Assembly (NCBI GenBank): GCA_022709775.1
Contig: JAKLIE010000102.1
Location: 1 to 6,652, forward strand
Origin: Pseudomonadota bacterium
GTDB taxonomy: Bacteria; Pseudomonadota; Gammaproteobacteria; Burkholderiales; Casimicrobiaceae
DNA: 6,652 nucleotides
Reading direction: 5' to 3'
Part shown: piece by piece, positions 1 to 6,652 of the stretch
Layout of the letters: each line of letters starts with the position of its first letter
Numbering within the stretch: position 1 is the stretch's first letter
Position numbers and translations under genes: made by a program
Notes under the pieces: generated by a model
Told to the model about the DNA's origin: nothing
Databases searched by the model: none
The model's input: only the letters and a program-made list of their open reading frames with translations

Positions 1-459
1 GCGTTCGGCGCGGTCTACGAGCACTCGCCGTGGATCGCCGAGCGTGCGTTCGCGCGGAGGCCGTTCGCCTCGCCGCTCGACCTGCAGCTCGCACTCTACG
101 GCGTCGTCCAGGGCGCGAGCGACGGCCAGAAGCTCGCGCTGATCCGCGCGCACCCCGAACTCGCAGGCAGGGAGGCACAGGCGGGGACGCTCACCCCCGC
201 GTCGACGCGCGAGCAGGCGGCCGCAGGACTCGGTACGCTGACGCCCGAAGAAGCCGTCGAGCTCCGCGGCCTGAACGCGCGCTACGTGTCGACGTTCGGC
301 TTCCCGTTCGTCATCTGCGCGCGCCAGAACCGCAGGGACGCGATCCTCGGCACGCTGCGGGCGCGCCTCGCGAACACCCGCGAGCAGGAGATCGCGAATG
401 CGATCGCGCAGATCGGCGAGATCGCGCGCCTGCGCATCGCGGACATGGTGGAGTCATGA
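1..459 (+). CDS. uraD: OHCU decarboxylase, C-terminal part (5' end cut by window edge)
   Basis: The enzyme decarboxylates 2-oxo-4-hydroxy-4-carboxy-5-ureidoimidazoline (OHCU) to (S)-allantoin, the last of three steps from urate. The frame is open from base 1 and gives 152 residues ending in TGA. Family landmarks are a near N-terminal VYEHSPWIAERAF (residues 5-17), an AHPELAG block (50-56) and a late FGFPFVICAR segment followed by a Glu/Arg-rich C-terminal helix. Bacterial homologues are about 165-170 residues, so some 15-20 N-terminal residues and the start codon lie outside the window. Its TGA overlaps the ATG of the next gene (ATGA), which implies translational coupling. The protein is soluble and shows no signal peptide in the visible part. 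Finding UraH and PuuD directly downstream makes the assignment secure; the true start cannot be seen. Confidence 0.93.
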   Translation, partial: AFGAVYEHSPWIAERAFARRPFASPLDLQLALYGVVQGASDGQKLALIRAHPELAGREAQAGTLTPASTREQAAAGLGTLTPEEAVELRGLNARYVSTFGFPFVICARQNRRDAILGTLRARLANTREQEIANAIAQIGEIARLRIADMVES

Positions 460-812
460 CGGCCAAGCTCTCGACCCACGTTCTCGACACCCATTCGGGC
501 CGTCCCGCGTCCGGCGTCGCCATCGAGCTCCATGCGCTCGACCCCGGCGGGCCGCGCCTGATCGCGTCGGCGCGCACGAACGCCGACGGCCGCACCGACC
601 GGCCGCTGCTCGAGGGCGCAGCGGTCAAGCGCGGCCGCTACCGGCTGGTCTTCCACGTCGGCGACTACTTCCGCGCGCAGGGCGTGAAGCTGCCCGACCT
701 CGCGTTCGTCGACGTGGTGCCCGTCGACTTCGGCATCGCCGAGGACGGCGGCAGCTACCACGTCCCGCTGGTCTGCACGCCCTGGACCTACTCGACCTAC
801 CGCGGCAGCTGA
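456..812 (+). CDS. uraH: 5-hydroxyisourate hydrolase (transthyretin-like)
   Basis: It hydrolyses 5-hydroxyisourate, the unstable product of urate oxidation, to OHCU, the substrate of UraD. The 118-residue length is normal for bacterial members. The family's N-terminal signature LSTHVLDTxxGxPA is present with His8. Arg46 lies in TNADGRTDRPLL and His102 in SYHVPL. The diagnostic C-terminal YRGS (115-118) ends the protein. These are the expected active-site positions of the tetrameric transthyretin fold. ATG 456 is chosen because it puts the signature at residues 5-18 and overlaps the uraD stop; the frame is open further upstream only because of high GC. No signal peptide is seen, so it is cytoplasmic. 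A GGAG a few bases before the ATG, inside uraD, can serve as ribosome-binding site. Confidence 0.96.
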   Translation: MTAKLSTHVLDTHSGRPASGVAIELHALDPGGPRLIASARTNADGRTDRPLLEGAAVKRGRYRLVFHVGDYFRAQGVKLPDLAFVDVVPVDFGIAEDGGSYHVPLVCTPWTYSTYRGS

Positions 813-817
813 GGGCG

Positions 818-2005
818 ATGGAAGCGTACGTCCTCGAGTGGCTGAACGTGCTGGGCCGCTGGTTCCACATGATCGCCGGGATCGCCTGGATCGGCGCGTC
901 GTTCTACTTCATCTGGCTCGACTCGCACCTGCGCACGCCGCGCTATCCCGACGAGGCCGGGCGCCTGGGCATCGGCGGCGAGGTCTGGGCGCTGCACGGA
1001 GGCGGGTTCTACCGCGCGCAGAAGTTCGCGGTGGCGCCGCCGGAGCTCCCCGAGCCGCTGCACTGGTTCAAGTGGGAGGCGTACACGACCTGGCTCTCGG
1101 GCATGTTCATGCTCGGCCTGATCTACTACGCGGGCGCCGAGGTCTACCTGATCGACCGCTCGGTGGCCGATCTCTCGAAGCCCGCGTCGATCGGGATCGG
1201 GCTCGCGTTCCTCGCCGGCGGATGGATCGTCTACGACCTGCTGTGCCGCTCGCCGCTCGGCCGGCGCGAGCCGCTGCTCGCAGGCGTCATGCTCGCGCTG
1301 TGCGCGGTCGCCGCCTACGCGCTCACGCACCTCTACTCGGGGCGCGGTGCGTACATCCACTTCGGCGCGATGCTCGGCACGATCATGACCGCGAACGTCT
1401 TCTTCGTGATCATGCCGGGCCAGCGCGAGATGGTGAAGGCGAAGGTCGAGGGGCGCATCCCGGACCCGGTGCACGGCGCCCGCGGCAAGCAGCGCAGCGT
1501 GCACAACACCTATTTCACGCTGCCGGTGCTGTTCACGATGATCAGCAACCACTACGCGCTGTTCACGAACGCGAGGCAGAGCTGGCTCGTGCTGATGGCG
1601 ATCGCATTGGCGGGCGTGTTCATCCGGCTGTTCTTCACGTTCCGCCATCGCGGCGTCGTGAAGCCGTCGTTCTGGGCGATCGGGATCGCGCTGCTCGCCG
1701 CGGTGTTCGTCGCGCTGATGCCGCGCGGCGCGGGCACCGCGGCCGGCGCCGCCACGTTCGCCGACGTCAAGGCGATCGTCGCGCTGCGCTGCGCGGGCTG
1801 CCACGCCGACAAGCCGACCTTCGCAGGCTTCGCCGCCGCGCCGAAGAACGTCCTGCTCGACACGGACGAGCGTATCCTCGCGCAGGCGCAGCTGGTCCAC
1901 CAGCAGACGGTCGTGCTGCGCGCGATGCCGATCGGCAACCTGACGCAGATGACCGACGAGGAGCGCGCGAAGGTCGACGCGTGGTTCCGGTCAGGAATCA
2001 GGTGA
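818..2005 (+). CDS. puuD: Membrane-bound cytochrome c urate oxidase PuuD
   Basis: The 395-residue product matches the PuuD family described in Agrobacterium: a membrane urate oxidase that produces 5-hydroxyisourate and passes electrons to its own cytochrome c domain instead of making hydrogen peroxide. About eight membrane segments are visible (approximately residues 9-33, 87-107, 122-143, 151-172, 179-199, 232-252, 256-275, 283-301). A C-terminal heme c domain follows with CAGCH (Cys325, Cys328, His329); Met370 in RAMPIGN or Met378 may be the distal heme ligand. The heme domain is expected on the periplasmic side. Conserved loop features include GGGFYRAQKF (61-70), a histidine-rich set of helices and SVHNTYFTLPVLF (227-239). 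The start lies 5 bases after the uraH stop, with GAGGG just upstream. The last four residues (SGIR) and the stop codon are encoded by the repeat at 1991-2027. No soluble uricase gene is in the window. Confidence 0.93.
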   Translation: MEAYVLEWLNVLGRWFHMIAGIAWIGASFYFIWLDSHLRTPRYPDEAGRLGIGGEVWALHGGGFYRAQKFAVAPPELPEPLHWFKWEAYTTWLSGMFMLGLIYYAGAEVYLIDRSVADLSKPASIGIGLAFLAGGWIVYDLLCRSPLGRREPLLAGVMLALCAVAAYALTHLYSGRGAYIHFGAMLGTIMTANVFFVIMPGQREMVKAKVEGRIPDPVHGARGKQRSVHNTYFTLPVLFTMISNHYALFTNARQSWLVLMAIALAGVFIRLFFTFRHRGVVKPSFWAIGIALLAAVFVALMPRGAGTAAGAATFADVKAIVALRCAGCHADKPTFAGFAAAPKNVLLDTDERILAQAQLVHQQTVVLRAMPIGNLTQMTDEERAKVDAWFRSGIR

Positions 2006-2027
2006 CAGAGGACAGGGATCAGGAGCG
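1991..2027 (+). repeat. Degenerate heptamer array, puuD-side arm
   Basis: Five units of seven bases can be laid out: TCAGGAA, TCAGGTG, ACAGAGG, ACAGGGA, TCAGGAG. The array begins inside puuD, encodes its final SGIR and provides the TGA at 2003-2005. It reads in the TCAGGAA sense on the puuD coding strand. Confidence 0.75.
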
Positions 2028-2043
2028 TCGACGCGTCCTGAGG

Positions 2044-2060
2044 CGGCGCATCGAGCGCCG
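2044..2060 (+). repeat. REP-like hairpin, puuD side
   Basis: Perfect 6-bp stem CGGCGC (2044-2049) and GCGCCG (2055-2060) with loop ATCGA. It lies 39 bases after the puuD stop and has a near-identical partner at 2170-2186. No T-run follows, so any termination role would depend on Rho or on mRNA 3'-end protection. Confidence 0.6.
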
Positions 2061-2169
2061 CGCAGCGAGGCTGCCGTAGTCGACCCGGTCTCCGCCGGAT
2101 ACCTCGGTTCCACGACAGGGACTCGCCAGGACGAGGTCGGACCCGCGATCGCACGGCAGGAGCCTCACC

Positions 2170-2186
2170 CGGCGCTCGACGCGCCG
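2170..2186 (-). repeat. REP-like hairpin, hutU side
   Basis: Perfect 6-bp stem CGGCGC (2170-2175) and GCGCCG (2181-2186) with loop TCGAC. It is the inverted copy of the hairpin at 2044-2060 and differs mainly in the loop. On the minus strand it lies 18 bases beyond the hutU stop, where it could protect the hutHU mRNA 3' end. Confidence 0.6.
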
Positions 2187-2202
2187 CCCCGGGGAACACC
2201 GG

Positions 2203-2239
2203 CGCTATTGATCTCTGTCTTCTGATTCCTGATTCCTGA
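2203..2239 (-). repeat. Degenerate heptamer array, hutU-side arm
   Basis: Read on the minus strand, the units are TCAGGAA, TCAGGAA, TCAGAAG, ACAGAGA, TCAATAG. The array starts within the hutU coding region, encodes its last ten residues and provides the TAG stop at 2205-2207. It has the same orientation relative to its gene as the puuD-side array. Confidence 0.75.
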
Positions 2240-3944
2240 AAAGCATCGGCATCCGCACGCCTTCGCGCTTCGCCACCGCGATCGCCTTCGCGTAGCCCGC
2301 GTCGGCGTGGCGCATGACCCCGGTCGCCGGATCGTTCCACAGGACGCGCTCGATGCGCTTCGCCGCCGCCTCGGTCCCGTCGCACACGATGACCACCCCG
2401 GCGTGCTGCGAATACCCCATGCCGACGCCGCCGCCGTGGTGGATCGACACCCAGGTCGCGCCGCCGGCAGTGTTGAGCAGCGCATTGAGGAGCGGCCAGT
2501 CGGACACCGCGTCGGAGCCGTCGGCCATGGCCTCGGTCTCGCGGTTCGGGCTCGCGACCGAGCCGGTGTCGAGGTGGTCGCGGCCGATCACGATCGGCGC
2601 CGAGAGCTCGCCGGTACGCACCATCTCGTTGAACGCGAGGCCGGCGCGGTGCCGGTCGCCGAGACCCAGCCAGCAGATGCGCGCGGGCAGCCCCTGGAAC
2701 GCGATTCGCTCGCCGGCCATGTCGAGCCATCGGTGCAGGTGCGCGTCGTCGGGAAACAGTTCGCGCACCTTCCGGTCGGTCCGGTAGATGTCCTCGGGAT
2801 CGCCGGAGAGCGCGACCCAGCGGAAGGGGCCCTTCCCCTCGCAGAACAGCGGGCGGATGTACGCCGGGACGAACCCCGGAAAGGCGAACGCGTCCGTCAC
2901 GCCCTCGTCCTTCGCGACCTGGCGGATGTTGTTGCCGTAGTCGAACGTCGGCACGCCCTGCCGGTGGAACGCGAGCATCGCCTCGACGTGCATCGCCGCC
3001 GAACGCTGCGCCGCCCGCACGAGCTCCGCGTGCCGCGACGGATCGGCCTGCGCGGCGCGCCAGCGCTCGACCGACCAGCCGGCGGGCAGGTACCCGTTGA
3101 CGAGGTCGTGCGCGGACGTCTGGTCGGTCACCATGTCGGGCCGAACGCCTCGCTTCACGAGCTCGGGGACGATCTCGGCGGCATTGCCGAGGAGGCCGAT
3201 CGAACGGGGACGGCGCGCGGCGCACGCCGCGTGGATGCGCACGAGCGCGTCGTCGAGGTCGCGCGCCTGCTCGTCGAGGTAGCGCGTCGCGAGCCGCATC
3301 TCGATGCGCGAGGGCTGGCACTCGATCGCCAGCATCGACGCGCCGGCCATCGTCGCGGCGAGCGGCTGCGCGCCGCCCATCCCGCCCAGACCCGCGGTGA
3401 GGATCCACTTGTCGGCGAGTTTGCCGCCGAAGTGCTGGCGGCCCGCCTCGGCGAACGTCTCGTAGGTCCCCTGCACGATGCCCTGCGAGCCGATGTAGAT
3501 CCAGCTGCCCGCGGTCATCTGGCCGAACATCATGAGGCCCTTGCGGTCGAGCTCGTTGAAGTGCTCCCAGGTCGCCCAGCGCGGCACGAGGTTCGAGTTC
3601 GCGATCAGCACGCGCGGCGCATCCGGATGCGTGCGGAACACGCCGACCGGCTTGCCGGACTGGATCAGCAGCGACTCGTCGTCGGCGAGGTCCCTGAGCG
3701 CGGCGAGGATCGCGTCGAACGACGCCCAGTCGCGCGCCGCTCGTCCGATGCCGCCGTAGACGACGAGCGCCTTCGGGTTCTCGGCGACCTCGGGATCCAG
3801 GTTGTTCTGGATCATCCGCCAGGCGGCTTCGGTGAGCCACGAGCGGCACGCGAGCGTCGTGCCGCGCGGCGCGCGGATCGTCCGGTCCGCGTACCGCGGG
3901 TCGGCCTTCGGGCCCGAGAGCCGGGCGGGATCGTCGCGATGCAT
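2205..3944 (-). CDS. hutU: Urocanate hydratase (urocanase)
   Basis: It converts urocanate to imidazolonepropionate, step two of histidine degradation, as a cytoplasmic dimer with tightly bound NAD+. The 579-residue product carries the family landmarks in order: IRAPRG (23-28), [12 protein letters not shown] (62-73), SGKPVGVF (96-103), the nucleotide-binding GLGGMGGAQ (185-193), [10 protein letters not shown] with Cys368, the expected active-site region cysteine, and [15 protein letters not shown] (502-516). ATG 3944 is preferred because AAGGAGG lies 5 bases upstream; an in-frame ATG at 3983 would add 13 residues without homology or a comparable ribosome-binding site. Family members are about 555-560 residues. 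Part of the excess is a tail after MPML (565-568): residues 570-579 ([10 protein letters not shown]) are entirely encoded by the heptamer repeat and are unlikely to matter for catalysis. It lies 69 bases downstream of hutH and is probably co-transcribed with it. Confidence 0.97.
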   Translation of the reverse strand: MHRDDPARLSGPKADPRYADRTIRAPRGTTLACRSWLTEAAWRMIQNNLDPEVAENPKALVVYGGIGRAARDWASFDAILAALRDLADDESLLIQSGKPVGVFRTHPDAPRVLIANSNLVPRWATWEHFNELDRKGLMMFGQMTAGSWIYIGSQGIVQGTYETFAEAGRQHFGGKLADKWILTAGLGGMGGAQPLAATMAGASMLAIECQPSRIEMRLATRYLDEQARDLDDALVRIHAACAARRPRSIGLLGNAAEIVPELVKRGVRPDMVTDQTSAHDLVNGYLPAGWSVERWRAAQADPSRHAELVRAAQRSAAMHVEAMLAFHRQGVPTFDYGNNIRQVAKDEGVTDAFAFPGFVPAYIRPLFCEGKGPFRWVALSGDPEDIYRTDRKVRELFPDDAHLHRWLDMAGERIAFQGLPARICWLGLGDRHRAGLAFNEMVRTGELSAPIVIGRDHLDTGSVASPNRETEAMADGSDAVSDWPLLNALLNTAGGATWVSIHHGGGVGMGYSQHAGVVIVCDGTEAAAKRIERVLWNDPATGVMRHADAGYAKAIAVAKREGVRMPMLFRNQESEDRDQ

Positions 3945-3949
3945 GGTGG

Positions 3950-3956
3950 CCTCCTT
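3950..3956 (-). promoter_or_regulatory. Strong Shine-Dalgarno site of hutU
   Basis: AAGGAGG on the minus strand lies 5 bases (CCACC) before ATG 3944. It fixes the hutU start. Its two leading A residues also belong to the 3' arm of the hairpin at 3955-3976, so ribosome access could depend on that fold. Confidence 0.85.
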
Positions 3957-3978
3957 TCCGCGCGGTTTCGCGGAAACC
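3955..3978 (-). promoter_or_regulatory. Two mutually exclusive hairpins in the hutU leader
   Basis: Two stems use overlapping bases. One pairs TTTCCGCG (plus-strand 3955-3962) with CGCGGAAA (3969-3976), a perfect 8-bp stem with a 6-base loop whose mRNA 3' arm abuts GGAGG of the ribosome-binding site. The other pairs GGTTTC (3964-3969) with GAAACC (3973-3978), a perfect 6-bp stem with a 3-base loop. They cannot form together. Possible roles are mRNA protection between hutH and hutU, or tuning of hutU translation. No U-run follows, so it is not a classic terminator. The function is inferred only from base pairing. Confidence 0.45.
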
Positions 3979-4013
3979 CGCATTGTCGCGCAAACGCCCC
4001 GACCGGGGACGGG

Positions 4014-5537
4014 TCAGTCGGCGACCAGCGCCTCGGGAACGATCTCCGCGCAGCCCCCCTCCTCGACCTGCCTGCGGATCGCTGCCAGGTCGGGCGCGAA
4101 CGCCCGGTCCCGGTCCCAGAACGGCGCCGACGCGCGGATGCGCGCGTGCGCGGCCGCCAGCACCGGCGAGGTCGCGAGCGGACGGCGGAGGTCGATCGCC
4201 TGCGACGCCGCCAGCAGTTCGATCGCGGCGATCGCGGCGACGTGCCCGGCCATCGGCGCGAGACGCGCCGCGGCGCCCGTCGCCATGCTGACGTGATCCT
4301 CCTGGTTCGCCGAGGTCGGCAGCGAGTCGACGCTGCGGGGGTGCGCGAGCGCCTTGTTCTCCGACGCGAGCGCCGCGGCGGTCACCTGCGCGATCATGAA
4401 GCCCGAGTTCACGCCGCCGTCCTCGACGAGGAACGGCGGCAGGCCGGACAGGTTCGCGTCCATCAGGAGCGCGATGCGCCGCTCGGCGAGCGCGCCCGTC
4501 TCGGCGATCGCGAGCGCGAGGTTGTCGGCCGCGAACGCGACGGGCTCCGCGTGGAAGTTGCCGCCGGAGATCACCTCGCCCGCGTCGGCGAAAACGAGCG
4601 GATTGTCGGACACCGCGTTCGCCTCGGTGACGAGCGTCGCGGCGGCGGCGCGCGTCTGGTCGAGGATCGCGCCCATCACCTGCGGCTGGCAGCGCAGGCT
4701 GTAGGGATCCTGCACGCGATGGCAATCGACGTGCGACGCGCGGATCGAGCTTCCCCGGAGCAGTCGGCGGTAGATCGCCGCCGCGTCCGTCTGCCCCGCG
4801 TGGCCGCGCAGCGCGTGGATGCGCGGATCGAACGGCGTGTCGCTGCCGAGGCAGGCGTCCACGCTCATCGCCCCGGCGACGAACGACGCCGCCAGCGCCC
4901 GCTCGTGCATGAACAGGCCGGCGAGCGCGAGCGCCGTCGACACCTGCGTGCCGTTGATGAGCGCGAGCCCTTCCTTCGGCGCGAGCGTAAGCGGCGCGAT
5001 GCCGGCGCGCGCGAGGCCTTCCGCCGCGGGAGCCATGCGGCCGCCGATGCGCACCTCGCCCTCGCCGATCAGCACGCCGGCGAGGTGCGCGAGCGGCGCC
5101 AGGTCGCCCGACGCGCCGACCGAGCCCTGCGAGGGCACGCAAGGCAGCACGTTCGCGTCGGCCAGCGCGACCAGCGACTCGATCACCTGCCAGCGCACCC
5201 CCGAGTGTCCGCGCGCGAGCGAGGCGGCCTTGAGCGCGAGCACGAGGCGCACGACGGCGTCGTCGAGGAGCGGCCCGGTGCCCGCCGCGTGCGACAGCAG
5301 GAGCGCGCGCTGCAGCTCGGCGAGCCGCGCATCGCCGATGCGCGTGCGGGCGAGGAGGCCGAAGCCGGTGTTGACGCCGTAGACGGTGCGGTGCTCGGCC
5401 ACGACGCGCGCAACGGCGGCGGCCGCCGCGTCGACCGCGGGCCGCGTACGCTCGTCGACGGCGATCGCCCGGGGCGCCGCCCAGAGGCTGCGCAGCGTCG
5501 CGAGCGGGATCTTTCCGGGGACCAGCGTCAGGATCAT
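4014..5537 (-). CDS. hutH: Histidine ammonia-lyase (histidase)
   Basis: It removes ammonia from L-histidine to give urocanate, the first step of the Hut pathway, in the cytoplasm as a tetramer. The 507-residue product has the usual length of about 510. Tyr53 in VYGVNTGFG and the Ala142-Ser143-Gly144 triad in GASGDLAPL, which forms the MIO electrophile, fall at the same numbers as in the Pseudomonas putida enzyme. Other landmarks are [34 protein letters not shown] and the late [14 protein letters not shown] 5537 is chosen because this numbering fits and the protein begins with a typical MILTLVPG stretch; the frame stays open to 5693 but the extra residues are Arg-rich and unlike the family. 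The ribosome-binding site is poor, in contrast with hutU. No palindromic TGTATA-type HutC operator is visible nearby. Confidence 0.97.
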   Translation of the reverse strand: MILTLVPGKIPLATLRSLWAAPRAIAVDERTRPAVDAAAAAVARVVAEHRTVYGVNTGFGLLARTRIGDARLAELQRALLLSHAAGTGPLLDDAVVRLVLALKAASLARGHSGVRWQVIESLVALADANVLPCVPSQGSVGASGDLAPLAHLAGVLIGEGEVRIGGRMAPAAEGLARAGIAPLTLAPKEGLALINGTQVSTALALAGLFMHERALAASFVAGAMSVDACLGSDTPFDPRIHALRGHAGQTDAAAIYRRLLRGSSIRASHVDCHRVQDPYSLRCQPQVMGAILDQTRAAAATLVTEANAVSDNPLVFADAGEVISGGNFHAEPVAFAADNLALAIAETGALAERRIALLMDANLSGLPPFLVEDGGVNSGFMIAQVTAAALASENKALAHPRSVDSLPTSANQEDHVSMATGAAARLAPMAGHVAAIAAIELLAASQAIDLRRPLATSPVLAAAHARIRASAPFWDRDRAFAPDLAAIRRQVEEGGCAEIVPEALVAD

Positions 5538-5592
5538 CGGGTCGGCGGGCGCGGAGCCGGTCCGCGAGCGCGGTCGCCAGTGTAGCCGGTCT

Positions 5593-5617
5593 CCCGTCCG
5601 GGACGTCCCCGGGCGGG
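5593..5617 (-). terminator. GC-rich hairpin after the kinase gene; possible weak terminator
   Basis: CCCG (5593-5596) pairs with CGGG (5614-5617), and after one mismatch CCGGG (5598-5602) pairs with CCCGG (5608-5612) around a 5-base loop. It starts two bases after the kinase stop on the minus strand. No T-run follows, so intrinsic termination is doubtful. The remaining gap to hutH (5538-5592) contains a lone TACACT (minus strand, 5584-5579) that could be a poor -10 box; I see no convincing -35, so whether hutH has its own promoter is open. Confidence 0.35.
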
Positions 5618-5619
5618 CG

Positions 5620-6652
5620 TCAGCGGCGCGCGAAGCGCACGCGCACCGCGAGCCCGCGACCCGACGGAGGTTCGCCGAAGGCGACGTCCGCATGGTGCAG
5701 CTCCGCGACGCGGCGCACGATCGACAGTCCGAGACCGCTCCCGCTCTCGCCGGCGCCGAGCACGCGGTGAAAGCGCTCGCCCAGCCTGTCGCGCTCGTCG
5801 GGTGGGACGCCGGGGCCCTGGTCGGTCACGACGAGCTCGGCGCCGCCCGCCACCGGATGCACGCCGACCTCCACCGTCGTGCCCGCGGGGCTGTACCGGA
5901 TCGCATTGTCGAGCAGGTTGCGCAGCAGGATCGCCACGAGCGCCGGATCGCCGACGACCTCCGCGGGAGCGCCGTCGAGCGCGATCTCGACGCCTCGCCC
6001 GAGGCCGGCAGGCGCGATGTCGGCGATCGCGTCGCGGGCCGCCGCCGAGAGATCGAAGCGCGCACCGCCTGCCAGCGTGCGCTGCGGATCGAGCCGCGCG
6101 AGCGTCAGCATCTGGTCGACGAGCCGTGCGGCACGGTCGCAACCGGCGACGATCTGCTTGAGCGCATGCCCCCGTTCCGCGTCGGTCGTCGAAGCCACGG
6201 CCACTTCGGCCTGGGCGCGCACCGCCGCGAGCGGGGTGCGAAGCTCGTGCGCCGCATCCGCATTGAACCGTCGCTCGTGGTCGATCGAATGCCTGAGTCG
6301 CCCGAAGAGTCCGTTCAGGCTCGCGACGAGCGGCGCGACTTCGCGCGGCACGGCCGCCGCGTCGAGGGGCTGGAGGTTGTCGGGATCGCGGGAGGCGACG
6401 TCGCGACCGAGCGCGACGAGGGGCTTCAGGCCGGACCGCAGCGCGAGCCAGATCATCAGGCCGAGGACGGGCAGCCCGACGATCATCGGCAGCAGTAGCG
6501 CGCCGGCTACGCCGCCAGCGATCCGGTCGCGCGCGCGCCGCTCCTCGGCGACCTGGACGAGCACGCGGCCCTTGCGGTCGAGGCTCGAGAACACGCGCCA
6601 CGTCCGCCCGCCGGACTCGACGTCCGAGAATCCCCGGTCCTGCGGCGACAGA
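5620..6652 (-). CDS. Two-component sensor histidine kinase, QseC/PmrB-like (5' end cut by window edge)
   Basis: An inner-membrane kinase that autophosphorylates a histidine and passes the phosphate to a response regulator. The frame is open from the window edge and 343 residues are visible. In order they show the end of a periplasmic sensor domain of the 2CSK_N type ([15 protein letters not shown] then [14 protein letters not shown]), a membrane helix at about residues 44-71, a HAMP-like linker (about 72-124), the H-box AHELRTPL with phosphorylatable His135, the N-box [16 protein letters not shown], the VTDQGPGVP box and the GSGLGLSIV box. All catalytic boxes look intact. A GTG at 6594 is not the start, because recognisable sensor-domain sequence continues upstream. 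Full members are about 440-470 residues, so roughly 100 N-terminal residues, including the first membrane helix, are missing. Its regulator is probably encoded just outside the window. The ligand is unknown; nearness to hutHU does not prove a link. Confidence 0.93.
   Translation of the reverse strand, partial: LSPQDRGFSDVESGGRTWRVFSSLDRKGRVLVQVAEERRARDRIAGGVAGALLLPMIVGLPVLGLMIWLALRSGLKPLVALGRDVASRDPDNLQPLDAAAVPREVAPLVASLNGLFGRLRHSIDHERRFNADAAHELRTPLAAVRAQAEVAVASTTDAERGHALKQIVAGCDRAARLVDQMLTLARLDPQRTLAGGARFDLSAAARDAIADIAPAGLGRGVEIALDGAPAEVVGDPALVAILLRNLLDNAIRYSPAGTTVEVGVHPVAGGAELVVTDQGPGVPPDERDRLGERFHRVLGAGESGSGLGLSIVRRVAELHHADVAFGEPPSGRGLAVRVRFARR

Larger units (their letters stand above)
1991..2239. 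repeat. Imperfect inverted-repeat element between convergent puuD and hutU
   Basis: The stretch 1991-2077 pairs with the reverse complement of 2153-2239. By hand I count 30 of 37 matching bases in the outer part and about 33 of 50 in the inner part without gaps. A shared GAGGCT is offset by 3 bases and the innermost CTGCCGT matches exactly. The core is about 75 bases (2078-2152) and holds a smaller pair, ACCTCG (2101-2106) and CGAGGT (2132-2137). Each arm has the same order from the gene inward: degenerate 7-base repeats, a variable patch, then a perfect 6-bp hairpin. This looks like two copies of one intergenic repeat facing each other, like a BIME made of REP units or a small non-autonomous element. 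It could end transcription from both sides, but no T-run follows the stems, so it is not a classic intrinsic terminator. No coding capacity is evident. Confidence 0.75.

Noticed and set aside
30..455. An N-terminal extension of uraH in the same frame
   Set aside because: It overlaps uraD out of frame, is Arg-rich, and the hydroxyisourate hydrolase signature begins right after the ATG at 456.
797..1900. A minus-strand open frame antisense to puuD
   Set aside because: It has low-complexity Arg/Glu/His composition and sits opposite a gene with clear membrane helices and a heme motif.
2078..2152. A small RNA or small gene in the core of the inverted repeat
   Set aside because: There is no promoter-like sequence, ribosome-binding site or plausible short frame. 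Only a 6-base inverted pair (2101-2106, 2132-2137) stands out.
1991..2239. A CRISPR array or an insertion sequence
   Set aside because: The units are 7 bases long and contiguous without spacers, and there is no transposase frame or clean target-site duplication.
1552..5142. A minus-strand open frame of about 1200 codons overlapping hutH and hutU out of frame
   Set aside because: Its Arg/Ala/Gly-rich composition is a frame-shifted reading of hutH and hutU codons, and it runs into the antisense of puuD. No motif supports it.
2307..5585. A plus-strand open frame of about 1090 codons antisense to hutU and hutH
   Set aside because: It is Arg/Asp/His-rich with no domain signature and lies exactly opposite two well-conserved enzymes. 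High GC leaves such shadow frames open.
5538..5693. A longer hutH beginning at an upstream ATG
   Set aside because: It would overlap the kinase gene. The added residues are unlike histidases, and the start at 5537 gives the standard Tyr53 and Ser143 numbering.
5620..6594. A complete kinase gene starting at GTG 6594
   Set aside because: The frame stays open to the window edge and the upstream residues continue a recognisable sensor domain. The gene is truncated, not short.

Overview
The window is a high-GC (roughly 70% by eye), densely coded piece of bacterial chromosome. It most resembles a Betaproteobacterium, perhaps Burkholderiales. This taxon guess rests on composition, on the QseC-type sensor kinase and on the membrane urate oxidase; no marker gene is present. 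All six protein genes belong to recognisable families, and five are nitrogen-catabolism enzymes.

Left part, plus strand (1-2005): a tight uraD-uraH-puuD operon. Together the genes turn urate into (S)-allantoin. PuuD, a membrane protein with a C-terminal cytochrome c domain, oxidises urate to 5-hydroxyisourate. UraH hydrolyses that to OHCU, and UraD decarboxylates OHCU to allantoin. uraD is cut at its 5' end by the window edge. uraD and uraH overlap by ATGA, and uraH and puuD are 5 bases apart.

Middle (1991-2239): the 3' ends of the convergent puuD and hutU genes meet across an imperfect inverted repeat. It has arms of about 87 bases around a core of about 75 bases. Each arm has an outer degenerate 7-base repeat (unit TCAGGAA) that runs into the gene and supplies its last codons, and an inner REP-like hairpin. 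This is the least ordinary structure in the window.

Right part, minus strand (6652-2205): a QseC-like histidine kinase (5' end outside the window), then hutH and hutU. These two enzymes are the first two steps of histidine degradation, histidine to urocanate to imidazolonepropionate. hutU has a strong ribosome-binding site, preceded by two mutually exclusive hairpins. There is a compact GC hairpin between the kinase and hutH.

I found no tRNA, rRNA, transposase, CRISPR array, defence system or toxin-antitoxin pair. No stretch over 300 bases lacks a gene. The longest intergenic gap is 2006-2204 and is filled by the inverted repeat.
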